Assembly (NCBI GenBank): GCA_002441265.1
Contig: DJVQ01000036.1
Coordinates: forward strand, 1 to 29,041
DNA length: 29,041 nucleotides
Direction: 5' to 3'
DNA from: Syntrophaceae bacterium UBA6252
Lineage (GTDB): Bacteria > Desulfobacterota > Syntrophia > Syntrophales > UBA6807
This document shows positions 1 to 7,846 of this stretch, in pieces; position 1 is the first letter of the stretch, and each line of letters begins with the position of its first letter. The notes under the pieces were generated by a model. The model was not told the origin of the DNA, searched no databases, and saw nothing but the letters and a program-made list of their open reading frames with translations. The translations under genes were made by a program, and so were the position numbers.

Positions 1-1505
1 TCGAGTTCGACTACTGCTGCGTCCATGCCTCCATGGCGCTCCGGGAGCTGGGGTATGAGACGATCATGGTGAACTCCAACCCCGAGACGGTCTCCACGGA
101 CTACGACATCTCCGACCGCCTCTACTTCGAACCCCTGACCCTGGAGGACGTGCTGAACATCGCCCGTTCGGAAAAGCCGGAGGGGGTCATCGTCCAGCTC
201 GGGGGCCAGACGCCCCTCAATCTCGCCATCCCCCTGGCGAGAAACGGCGTCCCCATTCTCGGGACCTCTCCCGACGCCATCGACCGCGCGGAAGACCGCA
301 AGCTCTTCCGGGAACTCATGAACAAGCTCAAGGTCCGCCAGCCGGAGAGCGACACGGCCCTTTCCCTGGAGGAAGCGGAGCAGATCGCCGACCGGATCGG
401 GTACCCCGTCCTGATCCGTCCTTCCTACGTGCTCGGGGGGAGGGCGATGATGGTCGTCTGGGACAGAAGGGACCTGGCGAAATTCGCCCGGCAGGCCTTC
501 GAGGCCTCCCCGGAGCATCCCATTCTCATCGACCAGTTCCTCGACGACGCCATCGAGGTCGACGTGGACGCCGTGGCGGACGGGGAGCGGGTGATCATCG
601 GCGGGGTCATGGAGCACATCGAACTTGCGGGGATCCACTCGGGGGACAGCGCCATGGTCCTGCCGGCGTACTCCCTTACGAAACAGGCGGAAGAACGGAT
701 CCGGAAGACGACCCGGGAGATCGCCCTCGAACTGGGGGTGCGGGGACTCCTCAACATCCAGTTCGCCGTCAAGGACGGCGAGACCTTCATCCTCGAGGTG
801 AATCCCCGGGGCTCCCGGACGGTCCCCTTCGTTTCCAAGGCGACCGGCGTCCCCCTGGCGAAGATCGCCACGAAGGTCATGGCAGGCATTTCCCTGAAGG
901 ACCAGGGCATTCTCGAGGATCCCAAGCCGAAGCACTACGCGGTCAAGGAGTCGGTCCTTCCCTTCATCCGTTTCCCCGGCGTGGACACGATCCTGGGGCC
1001 GGAGATGAAATCCACGGGGGAAGTCATGGGCATCGATCCCCACCCCGGCGTGGCCTTCGCGAAAAGCCAGATCGCCGCGGGCCAGCGGCTCCCCTTCTCG
1101 GGAAAGATTTTCATCAGCGTGAAGGACCGGGACAAGAAGGCCATCGTGGAAGTGGGGAAACGGTTCCGGGAAATGGGATTCGAGATTCTTTCCACCCCGG
1201 GAACCGCGAAACGCCTCCAGGAGCACGGCATCGACGTCACGTCCCTGCCGAAGCTCGAGGAGGGCCGCCCCAACATTCTCGACTATATCAAGAACGAGGA
1301 CGTTCATCTCCTCATCAACACTGCGAGTGGTCCCGTGCCCAGGAGGGACGAGGTCGCCATCCGGAGCGCCTCGGTGTCCTATGGGATTCCCCTGGTGACC
1401 ACGGCGGCGGGCGCCCTGGCGGTGGCCAAGGGGATCCTGGCCATGAAAGCGGGACAGTTCGAAGTCCGATCCCTCCAGGAAATCTATTCGTCCGAGCCGC
1501 GATGA
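1..1505 (+). CDS. carB: Carbamoyl-phosphate synthase large subunit, C-terminal part (5' end outside window)
   Basis: Large subunit of carbamoyl-phosphate synthase, which makes carbamoyl phosphate from bicarbonate, ATP and glutamine-derived ammonia for pyrimidine and arginine synthesis. The reading frame is already open at base 3 (EFDYCCVHAS), a motif near the start of the second synthetase half, so about 560 of the usual ~1070 residues lie upstream and the first in-window ATG (33) is internal. The visible ~500 residues hold the signature MVNSNPETVSTDYD, the second ATP-grasp domain with its LIRPSYVLGGRAM and LEVNPRGSRTVPF motifs, and a C-terminal MGS-like allosteric domain beginning near GKIFISVKDRDKKA. 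The stop TGA (1503-1505) overlaps the next ATG as ATGA, suggesting translational coupling. Identification is secure; only the start is unseen. Confidence 0.98.
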   Translation, partial: EFDYCCVHASMALRELGYETIMVNSNPETVSTDYDISDRLYFEPLTLEDVLNIARSEKPEGVIVQLGGQTPLNLAIPLARNGVPILGTSPDAIDRAEDRKLFRELMNKLKVRQPESDTALSLEEAEQIADRIGYPVLIRPSYVLGGRAMMVVWDRRDLAKFARQAFEASPEHPILIDQFLDDAIEVDVDAVADGERVIIGGVMEHIELAGIHSGDSAMVLPAYSLTKQAEERIRKTTREIALELGVRGLLNIQFAVKDGETFILEVNPRGSRTVPFVSKATGVPLAKIATKVMAGISLKDQGILEDPKPKHYAVKESVLPFIRFPGVDTILGPEMKSTGEVMGIDPHPGVAFAKSQIAAGQRLPFSGKIFISVKDRDKKAIVEVGKRFREMGFEILSTPGTAKRLQEHGIDVTSLPKLEEGRPNILDYIKNEDVHLLINTASGPVPRRDEVAIRSASVSYGIPLVTTAAGALAVAKGILAMKAGQFEVRSLQEIYSSEPR

Positions 1506-2050
1506 GGCTCCTCGTCCGCGGCGGAAGCATCCCCGCCGGACGGGGCGTCGGCAGGGGGTACGCGGAGATCCTCCGGGATGCCCTGGCCCCCCGGGGGGTC
1601 GAGGTGCTGAACCGCTCCCGATGCGGGGAGACCTCCTTCGACGGCATCGGGACCTTCCGCGAAGACGTCCTTCCCTTCCGTCCCGACCTCCTTCTGATTC
1701 ATTTCGGCATGGACGACGCCTTCGCCGCCGTCTATCGTTCCGAGTTCAAGGAAAATCTCGTCCGCATGGTCCGCCTGGCCCGGCGGCGGTTCGATCCGGT
1801 CATCCTCCTTCCCACGGGCCACGTCCTCCCCCGCCCTTACGACATGGAAGCGGCGGAAATCTTTTACCGGGCGATCCGGGAGGTCGCCGTGGACCTCGAC
1901 TGCCGGTTCGTCCCCGTTCACATCTTCTGGGCGGGATTCCTCCGGGAGACGGATCTCGATCTTTCCGACGTCCTTCAGGCCGATCCCCGCTGGCCCAATG
2001 AAAAGGGGCACGAGATCCTGGCCCGGGCCATCCTCCCGTCGATAAAATAG
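1502..2050 (+). CDS. SGNH/GDSL-like hydrolase with altered catalytic blocks
   Basis: A 182-residue protein with the layout of a small SGNH/GDSL hydrolase, a fold that usually cleaves ester bonds. Block I is GGSIPAG with Ser9 in the nucleophile position, block III is HFGMDDA (Asp where the canonical Asn sits), and the last block is DPRWPNEKGHE, where the expected DxxHPN has Trp in place of the catalytic His. No signal peptide is visible, so it is probably cytoplasmic. Its ATG overlaps the carB stop by 4 nt and it probably depends on carB translation. Its stop codon touches the first unit of the repeat cluster that follows. The fold assignment is fairly safe, but the changed residues leave activity and substrate unknown; it may belong to a diverged subfamily rather than be a decayed enzyme. 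Confidence 0.8.
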   Translation: MRLLVRGGSIPAGRGVGRGYAEILRDALAPRGVEVLNRSRCGETSFDGIGTFREDVLPFRPDLLLIHFGMDDAFAAVYRSEFKENLVRMVRLARRRFDPVILLPTGHVLPRPYDMEAAEIFYRAIREVAVDLDCRFVPVHIFWAGFLRETDLDLSDVLQADPRWPNEKGHEILARAILPSIK

Positions 2051-2206
2051 GGACACTTGCAGGAAAAGCCGGGACACTCAAGGAAAAACCAGGGACACTT
2101 CCCGTATTTTTCTTCAGAAAAATGCGGGAAGTGTCCCGGTTTTTCCCCCTGGAAGATTCTCGGGCAGGGAAAGACGCAGGAAAGAAAAAAATACGGGAAG
2201 TGTCCC
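2050..2206. repeat. Cluster of gggacact-type repeats with a long imperfect palindrome
   Basis: Three direct units starting gggacact lie at exact 21-nt steps (2050, 2071, 2092). The third opens a long hairpin: 2082-2090 pairs with 2138-2146 and 2092-2111 pairs with 2118-2137, with one bulged A at 2091, one G-T pair and a 6-nt loop (2112-2117), about 29 pairs in all. A further copy at 2187-2206 is the exact 20-nt reverse complement of 2092-2111, so the left arm can pair with either partner. The pattern resembles REP-type palindromes spread by REP-associated tyrosine transposases (Y1 family); no such transposase is in the window. The hairpin may also end or protect the carB transcript. The repeat structure is directly seen; the family link is recollection. 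Confidence 0.8.
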
Positions 2207-2256
2207 CCATTTTGTTGAGGCGATTTCGTATGTCTCCGTCTTCACCATTTTCGGAG

Positions 2257-2285
2257 TCGTCAATCGGAATCTTCTGTGATATAAT
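2257..2285 (+). promoter_or_regulatory. Sigma70-type promoter for lepA-hemW
   Basis: A perfect -10 hexamer TATAAT at 2280-2285 carries an extended -10 TG (2277-2278) and lies 17 bp from a 4-of-6 match to the -35 box (TCGTCA, 2257-2262). Transcription would start near 2292, about 45 nt before the lepA start. It sits just downstream of the repeat cluster, so lepA is probably transcribed independently of carB. Confidence 0.65.
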
Positions 2286-2337
2286 GACAGATTAACCCCG
2301 GGAAACCCGGGGCAACCCCCTCAGAGGATAAGAACGG

Positions 2338-4134
2338 GTGAACCAGATTCGGAATTTCAGCATCATCGCCCATATCGATCACGGGAAATCCACCCTGGCC
2401 GACCGGATGATCCAGTTCACGGGCCTTGTGGAGGACCGGAATTTCAAGGACCAGATCCTGGACAACATGGACATCGAGCGGGAACGGGGCATCACGATCA
2501 AAAGCCAGGCCGTTTCCCTGCCATACCGCGCCGCAGACGGGCAGGAGTACACGCTGAACCTCATCGACACGCCCGGCCACGTGGATTTCTCCTACGAGGT
2601 GTCCCGGTCGCTGGCGTCCTGCGAAGGGGTCCTTCTCCTGGTCGATGCCGCCCAGGGCGTGCAGGCCCAGACGGTGGCCAATCTCTACATGGCCATGGAA
2701 CACGATCTCGAGGTGATCCCCGTCATCAACAAGATCGACCTCCCCACGGCGGATATCGAAAGGGTCATGGAACAGATCGACGGGGAACTCGGCATCGATC
2801 CTTACAAGGCCATTCCCTGTTCCGCCAAGGCGGGGATCGGGATCGAACCGATCTTCGAAGCCATCGTGAAGAAGATCCCGCCGCCGAAAGGCGACGACGC
2901 CCTTCCCCTTTCCGCCCTGATTTTCGACGCCAAGTACGACCCCTTCCGGGGGACGATCATCCACTGCCGGGTGTTCGACGGCCGCGTCCGGGCCGGCGAC
3001 CAGATCCGCTTCATGTACAACGGCACGGTGTACCGGGTGGAGGAAGTGGGGAAGTTCCTGCTCTCCCGGAGCAGGACGGAGAGCCTCGGCGCCGGGGAGG
3101 TGGGCTACATCATCGCCGGGGTGAAAACCGTTTCCGACGTCCACGTCGGGGACACGATCACCCTGGACGGGAGGCCCTGCGCCAAACCCCTGCCCGGCTT
3201 CCGGGAGGCGAAGCCGGTGGTCTTCGCGTCCATCTACCCCATCGCTTCGGACGATTACGAGGAACTCTCGATCGCCCTCGAAAAATACAAGCTGAACGAC
3301 GCCGCCCTGGTCTACCAGAAGGATTCCTCGGTGGCCCTCGGCCAGGGATTCCGGTGCGGCTTCCTGGGACTCCTCCATCTCGACATCGTTCAGGAACGGT
3401 TGGAACGGGAATTCAACCAGTCCATCGTCCTCTCCGTTCCCAGCGTACGCTACCGGTTCAGCCTGAATACGGGGGAGGTCCTGGAAATCGACAACCCGTC
3501 CCTGTATCCCGACCCCGCGAAGATCGACAAGACGGAGGAACCCTATATCCGGGCGACCATGATGTTTCCGGAAAAGTACCTCGGGACGGTCATGAAGCTG
3601 TGCCTGGACAAGCGGGGCTCCAACACGAGGATCCATTACCCCAGCCCCGGCCGGACGGAGCTTTTCGTCGAGATGCCCCTTGCGGAAGTGATCTTCGATT
3701 TCTACGACCGCCTCAAGACCCTTACCCAGGGGTACGGCTCCTTCGATTATGAGATCATCGACTACCGGGTAAGCGACCTGGTCCTTCTCGACATCCTCGT
3801 GAACGGGGAAAAGGTGGACGCCCTTTCCCAGATCGTCCACAGGGACCGGGCCCGGGAGCGGGGCGTTCACGCCTGCGACCGGCTGAAGGACGAGATCCCG
3901 AGACAGATGTTCAAGATCGCCATCCAGGGGGCCATCGGGGGACAGATCGTCTCCCGGTCCACCATTTCCCCCTTCCGGAAGGACGTGATCGCCAAGTGCT
4001 ACGGCGGCGACATCACCCGGAAGCGGAAACTCCTGGAGAAGCAGAAAAAGGGGAAGAAACGGATGAAGATGGTCGGCAACGTCTCCATCCCCCAGAGCGC
4101 GTTCATCGCCGTCCTGAAGTCGGACACGGATTGA
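2338..4134 (+). CDS. lepA: Elongation factor 4 (LepA), ribosomal GTPase
   Basis: LepA/EF4 is a translational GTPase related to EF-G that acts on the ribosome in initiation, back-translocation or 30S maturation, depending on the study. The 598 residues match the usual family length. The G1 motif AHIDHGKST is at residues 11-19, followed by the switch I ERGITIKS, the G3 motif DTPGH and the G4 motif NKID. The C-terminal half contains the LepA-specific region ending in the basic tail RKRKLLEKQKKGKKRMK. The start is GTG at 2338, chosen because it gives the expected N-terminus (NQIRNFSIIAHIDHG) and has AGAGGA about 10 nt upstream. The hemW ATG follows the stop by one base, so the two form an operon, a pairing common in bacteria. 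Confidence 0.98.
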   Translation: MNQIRNFSIIAHIDHGKSTLADRMIQFTGLVEDRNFKDQILDNMDIERERGITIKSQAVSLPYRAADGQEYTLNLIDTPGHVDFSYEVSRSLASCEGVLLLVDAAQGVQAQTVANLYMAMEHDLEVIPVINKIDLPTADIERVMEQIDGELGIDPYKAIPCSAKAGIGIEPIFEAIVKKIPPPKGDDALPLSALIFDAKYDPFRGTIIHCRVFDGRVRAGDQIRFMYNGTVYRVEEVGKFLLSRSRTESLGAGEVGYIIAGVKTVSDVHVGDTITLDGRPCAKPLPGFREAKPVVFASIYPIASDDYEELSIALEKYKLNDAALVYQKDSSVALGQGFRCGFLGLLHLDIVQERLEREFNQSIVLSVPSVRYRFSLNTGEVLEIDNPSLYPDPAKIDKTEEPYIRATMMFPEKYLGTVMKLCLDKRGSNTRIHYPSPGRTELFVEMPLAEVIFDFYDRLKTLTQGYGSFDYEIIDYRVSDLVLLDILVNGEKVDALSQIVHRDRARERGVHACDRLKDEIPRQMFKIAIQGAIGGQIVSRSTISPFRKDVIAKCYGGDITRKRKLLEKQKKGKKRMKMVGNVSIPQSAFIAVLKSDTD

Positions 4135-4135
4135 C

Positions 4136-5338
4136 ATGGACCGCCGTGCGCCCCCGGCCCCTTCCGCCCCCGGACTCTACGTCCACGTTCCCTTCTGTCT
4201 CACCAAATGCCCTTACTGCCATTTCCACTCCCGGTCCCCCTTCGGCCGGGAGGACGTGAAACGCTGGCTCGACGCCCTTTCCCTGGAAGCGGCCTTCTAC
4301 CGGGACCTCTTTCCCCCCTTCGACACCGTCTACATCGGCGGCGGCACTCCCTCCGCCCTGACGGCAAGCGAGATGGGGAGGCTCGCCGCCGCGATCCGCC
4401 GGAACTTCGCCATCGAGCCGTTTTCGGAATGGACCGTCGAGGTGAACCCCGGCGACGCGGCCCCCGGTCTCCTCGCCGTTTACCGGGACCTGGGGATCAA
4501 CCGGGTGAATGCGGGAATCCAGTCCTTCGACGACGAGACCCTTTCCTTTCTGGGAAGAAGGCACGACGCCCGGCAGGCCGCCAAGGCCGTCGAGGCCCTC
4601 CGGAGCGCCGGGTTCGACAACATCGGCCTCGACCTTCTCTACGGGATCCCCGGGCAGACCGTGGAGGAGTGGCTGGAGACGCTGTCAGCCGCCCTCCGGT
4701 ACGAACCGGAACATCTGTCCTGTTACGAGCTGACGGTGGAGCCGGGAACGCCCTTCTTCGTTCTCAGGGAGAAGGGGGTCCTCCCGCCGCTGCCGGAGGA
4801 CCTCTCCCTCCGGTTTTTCATGGAAACCTCGGGGCGGCTCACCGATAACGGGTACCTCCATTACGAGGTGTCCAATTTCGCCCGGGACGCCTCCCTCCGG
4901 TCCCGGCACAACCGGAAGTACTGGGACCACACGCCCTACCTGGGTCTGGGGCCTTCCGCCCACTCCTTCCTGGAGGGACGCCGGTGGTGGAACGGGGAGG
5001 ACCTCGATGCCTGGGAGAAGGCCCTCCGGGAGGGGCGAAGACCCGTCGGAGGGGAGGAAGTCCTGACCACCGGGCAGCGGTGCCTGGAATCCCTCTTCCT
5101 CGGTCTTCGGACCTCGGAGGGGATTTCCCTGGACGGGTTCCGGGAGGAACACGGGATCGACCTTCTCGCGCTGCAGGGCGGCCTTGTCGAAAGATCGGCG
5201 GCGGAAGGGCTTCTCGTTGTCGATGGCGGGGCCCTGAAGCCCACCGTGCGGGGCATGGCCGTGGCGGACGGCCTCGCCCGGCTGTTTTCGGATTCCCTCT
5301 CCCTCAGGGACGGCGTTTCATGTCCGAGTGGCACCTGA
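4136..5338 (+). CDS. hemW: Radical SAM heme chaperone HemW (HemN-like)
   Basis: HemW binds heme and a radical-SAM [4Fe-4S] cluster and is thought to deliver heme to membrane cytochromes; it is often misnamed as the oxygen-independent coproporphyrinogen oxidase HemN. The 400 residues carry the family spacing CxxxCxxC (Cys21, Cys25, Cys28), without the extra Cys of true HemN, then the SAM-binding GGGTPS (68-73), EVNPGD, GIQSFDD and the heme-binding HNRKYW motif (258-263). A C-terminal HemN-type domain follows. It begins one base after the lepA stop and is probably co-transcribed. Its last 35 nt overlap the 3' end of the convergent peptidase gene. Identification is strong. Confidence 0.93.
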   Translation: MDRRAPPAPSAPGLYVHVPFCLTKCPYCHFHSRSPFGREDVKRWLDALSLEAAFYRDLFPPFDTVYIGGGTPSALTASEMGRLAAAIRRNFAIEPFSEWTVEVNPGDAAPGLLAVYRDLGINRVNAGIQSFDDETLSFLGRRHDARQAAKAVEALRSAGFDNIGLDLLYGIPGQTVEEWLETLSAALRYEPEHLSCYELTVEPGTPFFVLREKGVLPPLPEDLSLRFFMETSGRLTDNGYLHYEVSNFARDASLRSRHNRKYWDHTPYLGLGPSAHSFLEGRRWWNGEDLDAWEKALREGRRPVGGEEVLTTGQRCLESLFLGLRTSEGISLDGFREEHGIDLLALQGGLVERSAAEGLLVVDGGALKPTVRGMAVADGLARLFSDSLSLRDGVSCPSGT

Positions 5339-6275
5339 GGCCGCACAGCGGCGCCGCGTTTTTCACCGCCACGACGACGGCCCGTTCCATGGCCCTTGCG
5401 GCGATCAGGCCGGTGACGGTGAGGTCGGCCGCCACGGGTCCCGTGGCCACGGTGAAGATCGTGTCGCCGTCATACAGGGAGTGGGCGGGTCTCATGGTCC
5501 GGGCGTATCCGTCCTGGGCCATGGAGGCGAGCTTCGAGGCCTGGGCCTTCGTGAAGGCGGCGTTGGTGACGACGACGCCGATGGTGGTGTTTCCGGCGAA
5601 GAGGTTCTTCTTTTCCCCGTGAGACCGGATCATGATCGCTTCCGTGTCCCCCGGGGCCGCGCCGTCCCCCTCGAGGGGGCCGGCCAGTTTCTCCCCCGTC
5701 TCGGGGTCGATGACGTCGCCCAGGCAGTTCACGGCGACGACGGCGCCGACCTTCAGGTCACCCGCCTGAAAGGCGAAGGTTCCCAGGCCGCTTTTCATCG
5801 CCCGGTCCATCCCGAGGATTTTTCCCACCGTGGCGCCCGCTCCCGCCCCGACGTTTCCCTGGGCGTTCCCGCCGGTTTCGGCGTTCAGGCAGGCCCGGTA
5901 GCCCATCGCGCCGTCCGGCCGGACCCGCCAGTCCCCGACGGTGAGATCGAAGAGGACCGCCCCGGGCACGATGGGCACCCGGGTGACCTGGACGTCGAAA
6001 CCGATCCCTCTCTCCTCCAGGTAGCGCATCACGCCCCCCGCCGCGTCGAGGCCGAAGGCGCTTCCCCCGGCGAGGAGGACGGCATGGACCTTCTCGACGA
6101 GGTTCACGGGATCGAGGAGGTCCGTTTCCCGGGTTCCCGGGGCGCCGCCCCGGACGTCCACGCCGGCCGTCGCCCCGTCCCCGCAGAGGATGACGGTGCA
6201 GCCCGTGGCCGCCCGCAGGTCCTCGGCGTGTCCCACCCGGATGCCTTCGATCTCCGAAAATTCGATGACGTTCAT
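5304..6275 (-). CDS. P1-family (DmpA-type) self-processing aminopeptidase
   Basis: This 323-residue protein belongs to the DmpA/BapA/ThnT group (peptidase family P1), Ntn-fold enzymes that cut themselves into two chains and then act as L-aminopeptidases, D-amidases or beta-aminopeptidases. The processing site is visible as GNTTIGVVVTNA, so cleavage between Asn229 and Thr230 would free Thr230 as nucleophile. Upstream are the glycine-rich VRGGAPGTRETDLLDP (41-56), the LLAGGSAFGLDAAGG helix start and the NVGAGAGATVGK motif. No signal peptide is seen. The start at 6275 overlaps the alcohol dehydrogenase stop as ATGA, with a GGAAGG ribosome site inside that gene; the longer open frame upstream is only an out-of-frame reading of the dehydrogenase. 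Substrate is unknown. Confidence 0.9.
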   Translation of the reverse strand: MNVIEFSEIEGIRVGHAEDLRAATGCTVILCGDGATAGVDVRGGAPGTRETDLLDPVNLVEKVHAVLLAGGSAFGLDAAGGVMRYLEERGIGFDVQVTRVPIVPGAVLFDLTVGDWRVRPDGAMGYRACLNAETGGNAQGNVGAGAGATVGKILGMDRAMKSGLGTFAFQAGDLKVGAVVAVNCLGDVIDPETGEKLAGPLEGDGAAPGDTEAIMIRSHGEKKNLFAGNTTIGVVVTNAAFTKAQASKLASMAQDGYARTMRPAHSLYDGDTIFTVATGPVAADLTVTGLIAARAMERAVVVAVKNAAPLCGLRCHSDMKRRP

Positions 6276-7369
6276 GAATCCTTCCTTTCTCCCCGTCCGC
6301 TCCACCGCAGGACGGGCTTTATGGTGTCCCCCCGTTTCGCGTCGGCCACGGCGCGGTCGATGTCGCCGAAATCGTAGAATTTCACCAGACGGTCGAAGGG
6401 GAACCGGCCGGACCGGTGCCAGGAGATCATCTCGGGGATGAAGCGCTGGGGCACGGCGTTTCCCTGGATGATCTCGACGGCTTTCCGTCCCCCGGGAAGG
6501 GAGGCGGGCGCGCCCGTGCCGGCCAGGAACGCCGCGGTGCCGCCAGGCCTCAGGACTGCGGCGGCGATGCGGGCCAGTCCGGGATCTCCCGTGGTGTCGA
6601 TCACGTAATGGACGCCCCTTCCGGCGATGTCTCCGATCCGGGAGCGGACGTCCTCCCGGCGGCCGTCGATTCCATGGGTGGCGCCGAGTTCCAGGGCAAG
6701 GGCGATCCTTCGAGGCAGGACATCCACGCCCACGACGGGGCGGGCGCCCGCGATGCGGGCCGCCATGACCGCGGCCAGTCCCACCGCTCCCGTTCCGAAG
6801 ACGGCGATGCCCTGTCCCGGCCGGACCGCAAGGGCGTTCATCACGGTGCCCGCTCCCGTCTGCATGCCGCAGCCGAGGGGGGCCAGCATTTCCAGGTGCA
6901 GGTCCCCGGGAACCTTGACGAGGTTCCGTTCCGTCGCCAGGGAGCGGTCGGCGAAGGAGGACTGGCCGAAAAAGTGTCCCCGCACCCCGCTCCGTTCCAG
7001 GGCGTTGCTGCCGTCGAGCCGGCGGAACCCGAAATTCGCCTCGAAGAAGCGCAGGCACGCAAAGGGCCGCCCGGCACGGCAGGGAGGGCACAGGCCGCAG
7101 GACTGGTAGGAAAGCACCACGCGGTCCCCCGGAACGACGCCTTCCACCTTCCCGCCGGTCTTTTCCACGATGCCGGCGCCCTCGTGGCCGAGCACCACGG
7201 GACCGGTCTCCTCGTCCCAATCGTCACAAAGGTCGATGTCGGTGTGGCAGATGCCCGAGGCGACGACGGACACCAGGACCTCGTCGTCCCGGGGCCCCTC
7301 CATCCGGAGGATTTCCATGTTCAGGGGGCCGCCCATGCCGCGAAGGACCACCGCCCGGACCGTTTCCAT
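6272..7369 (-). CDS. Zinc-dependent medium-chain alcohol dehydrogenase
   Basis: A 365-residue NAD(P)-dependent dehydrogenase of the class III/aryl-alcohol branch of the medium-chain family. Catalytic zinc ligands are visible at Cys41 (GICHTD), His62-Glu63 (GHEGAG) and Cys167 (LGCGMQTG). The structural zinc loop is CGLCPPC with Cys91, Cys94, Cys97 and Cys105. The Rossmann motif GTGAVG is at 192-197. I chose the ATG at 7367-7369 because the GGGGAAG ribosome site lies just upstream and the homologous METVRAVVLR start fits; a longer frame adds an unlike basic stretch. It is first in a two-gene unit with the P1 peptidase and has its own promoter. The true substrate (aryl alcohol, aldehyde or other) cannot be read from the sequence. 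Confidence 0.92.
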   Translation of the reverse strand: METVRAVVLRGMGGPLNMEILRMEGPRDDEVLVSVVASGICHTDIDLCDDWDEETGPVVLGHEGAGIVEKTGGKVEGVVPGDRVVLSYQSCGLCPPCRAGRPFACLRFFEANFGFRRLDGSNALERSGVRGHFFGQSSFADRSLATERNLVKVPGDLHLEMLAPLGCGMQTGAGTVMNALAVRPGQGIAVFGTGAVGLAAVMAARIAGARPVVGVDVLPRRIALALELGATHGIDGRREDVRSRIGDIAGRGVHYVIDTTGDPGLARIAAAVLRPGGTAAFLAGTGAPASLPGGRKAVEIIQGNAVPQRFIPEMISWHRSGRFPFDRLVKFYDFGDIDRAVADAKRGDTIKPVLRWSGRGERKDS

Positions 7370-7403
7370 CCTTTCTTCCCCTTTGCGTGTCCGGTTTTCA
7401 CGG

Positions 7404-7432
7404 AGCATAAGCCGTTTCCTTCCCCACGTCAA
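7404..7432 (-). promoter_or_regulatory. Promoter for the dehydrogenase-peptidase pair
   Basis: Read on the minus strand, TTGACG (7427-7432) and TATGCT (7404-7409) are separated by exactly 17 bp, matching 5 and 4 of 6 consensus bases. The predicted start is near 7397, leaving a leader of about 28 nt to the ATG. No operator is obvious. Bases 7433-7554, between this and the divergent promoter, show nothing else I can support. Confidence 0.6.
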
Positions 7433-7554
7433 CGGTTCCCCCTTCCCTCGCGGGGGCGGGATCCCGCGATCGCCCCGCGGCGGCCCCGGCCGATATCCGG
7501 GGCGGATCGGTTGTCATTCCGGGAGGTCACGGGTCCGTCTCCGTCCGTTTCCCG

Positions 7555-7583
7555 TTGACGCCGCCGGGAGCCGCCGGTATAGT
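7555..7583 (+). promoter_or_regulatory. Promoter for the acetamidase-family gene
   Basis: TTGACG (7555-7560) and TATAGT (7578-7583) are each 5 of 6 to consensus with a 17-bp spacer. The transcript would start near 7590, so the dispersed repeat at 7594-7763 would form almost the entire 5' leader of the enzyme gene that starts at 7847. Confidence 0.65.
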
Positions 7584-7593
7584 CGATATGAAA

Positions 7594-7763
7594 AGACTTG
7601 ACGAAATCGTAAAAAGGCAAATCAACACTTTTTCGAACGGCAAAGGAAATAGTTCCATAGGCAAGGCGCCCGAATCCCGAGGAAGGCGTACTAATGGTAC
7701 GCCAAAGGGTCGAGGGAAGAAGGGCAACGCCGCATAGGAACTTTTTACGAAGCCGTCAAGACT
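7594..7763. repeat. Dispersed palindrome-ended repeat, copy 1
   Basis: A non-coding element of 170 bp bounded by inverted repeats: 7594-7616 and the reverse complement of 7741-7763 agree at 19 of 23 positions, sharing CTTGACG and TCGTAAAAAG. Near the middle is a perfect 7-bp hairpin, GGCGTAC at 7685-7691 and GTACGCC at 7697-7703. A diverged second copy in inverted orientation occurs at 21723-21877. From memory, arms of the type GACTTTTTACGA are widespread in deltaproteobacterial intergenic regions, with a MITE-like look, but I know no transposase for them. The 60-residue open frame that crosses this element looks like chance. Confidence 0.75.
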
Positions 7764-7846
7764 TGGATGATCGGGAAATTTATGGGCCCTGTCCCCTGGC
7801 GGGGCGAAGACGTTCGGTGTTTCAGGACGGAAAGGAGGAAGGCATC

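Noticed and set aside
1800..2210. Minus-strand open frame translating the gggacact repeats (GDTSRIF motifs)
   Set aside because: The repeated peptide is only the translation of the palindromic repeat, and the rest mirrors the SGNH gene.
6276..7220. N-terminal extension of the P1 peptidase frame by over 300 residues
   Set aside because: It is an out-of-frame reading of the alcohol dehydrogenase; the peptidase has its own ribosome site and conserved start at 6275.
7555..7737. Sixty-residue plus-strand open frame upstream of the amidase gene
   Set aside because: It lies over the promoter and dispersed repeat, has a Lys/Gly/Arg-rich translation and no ribosome site.
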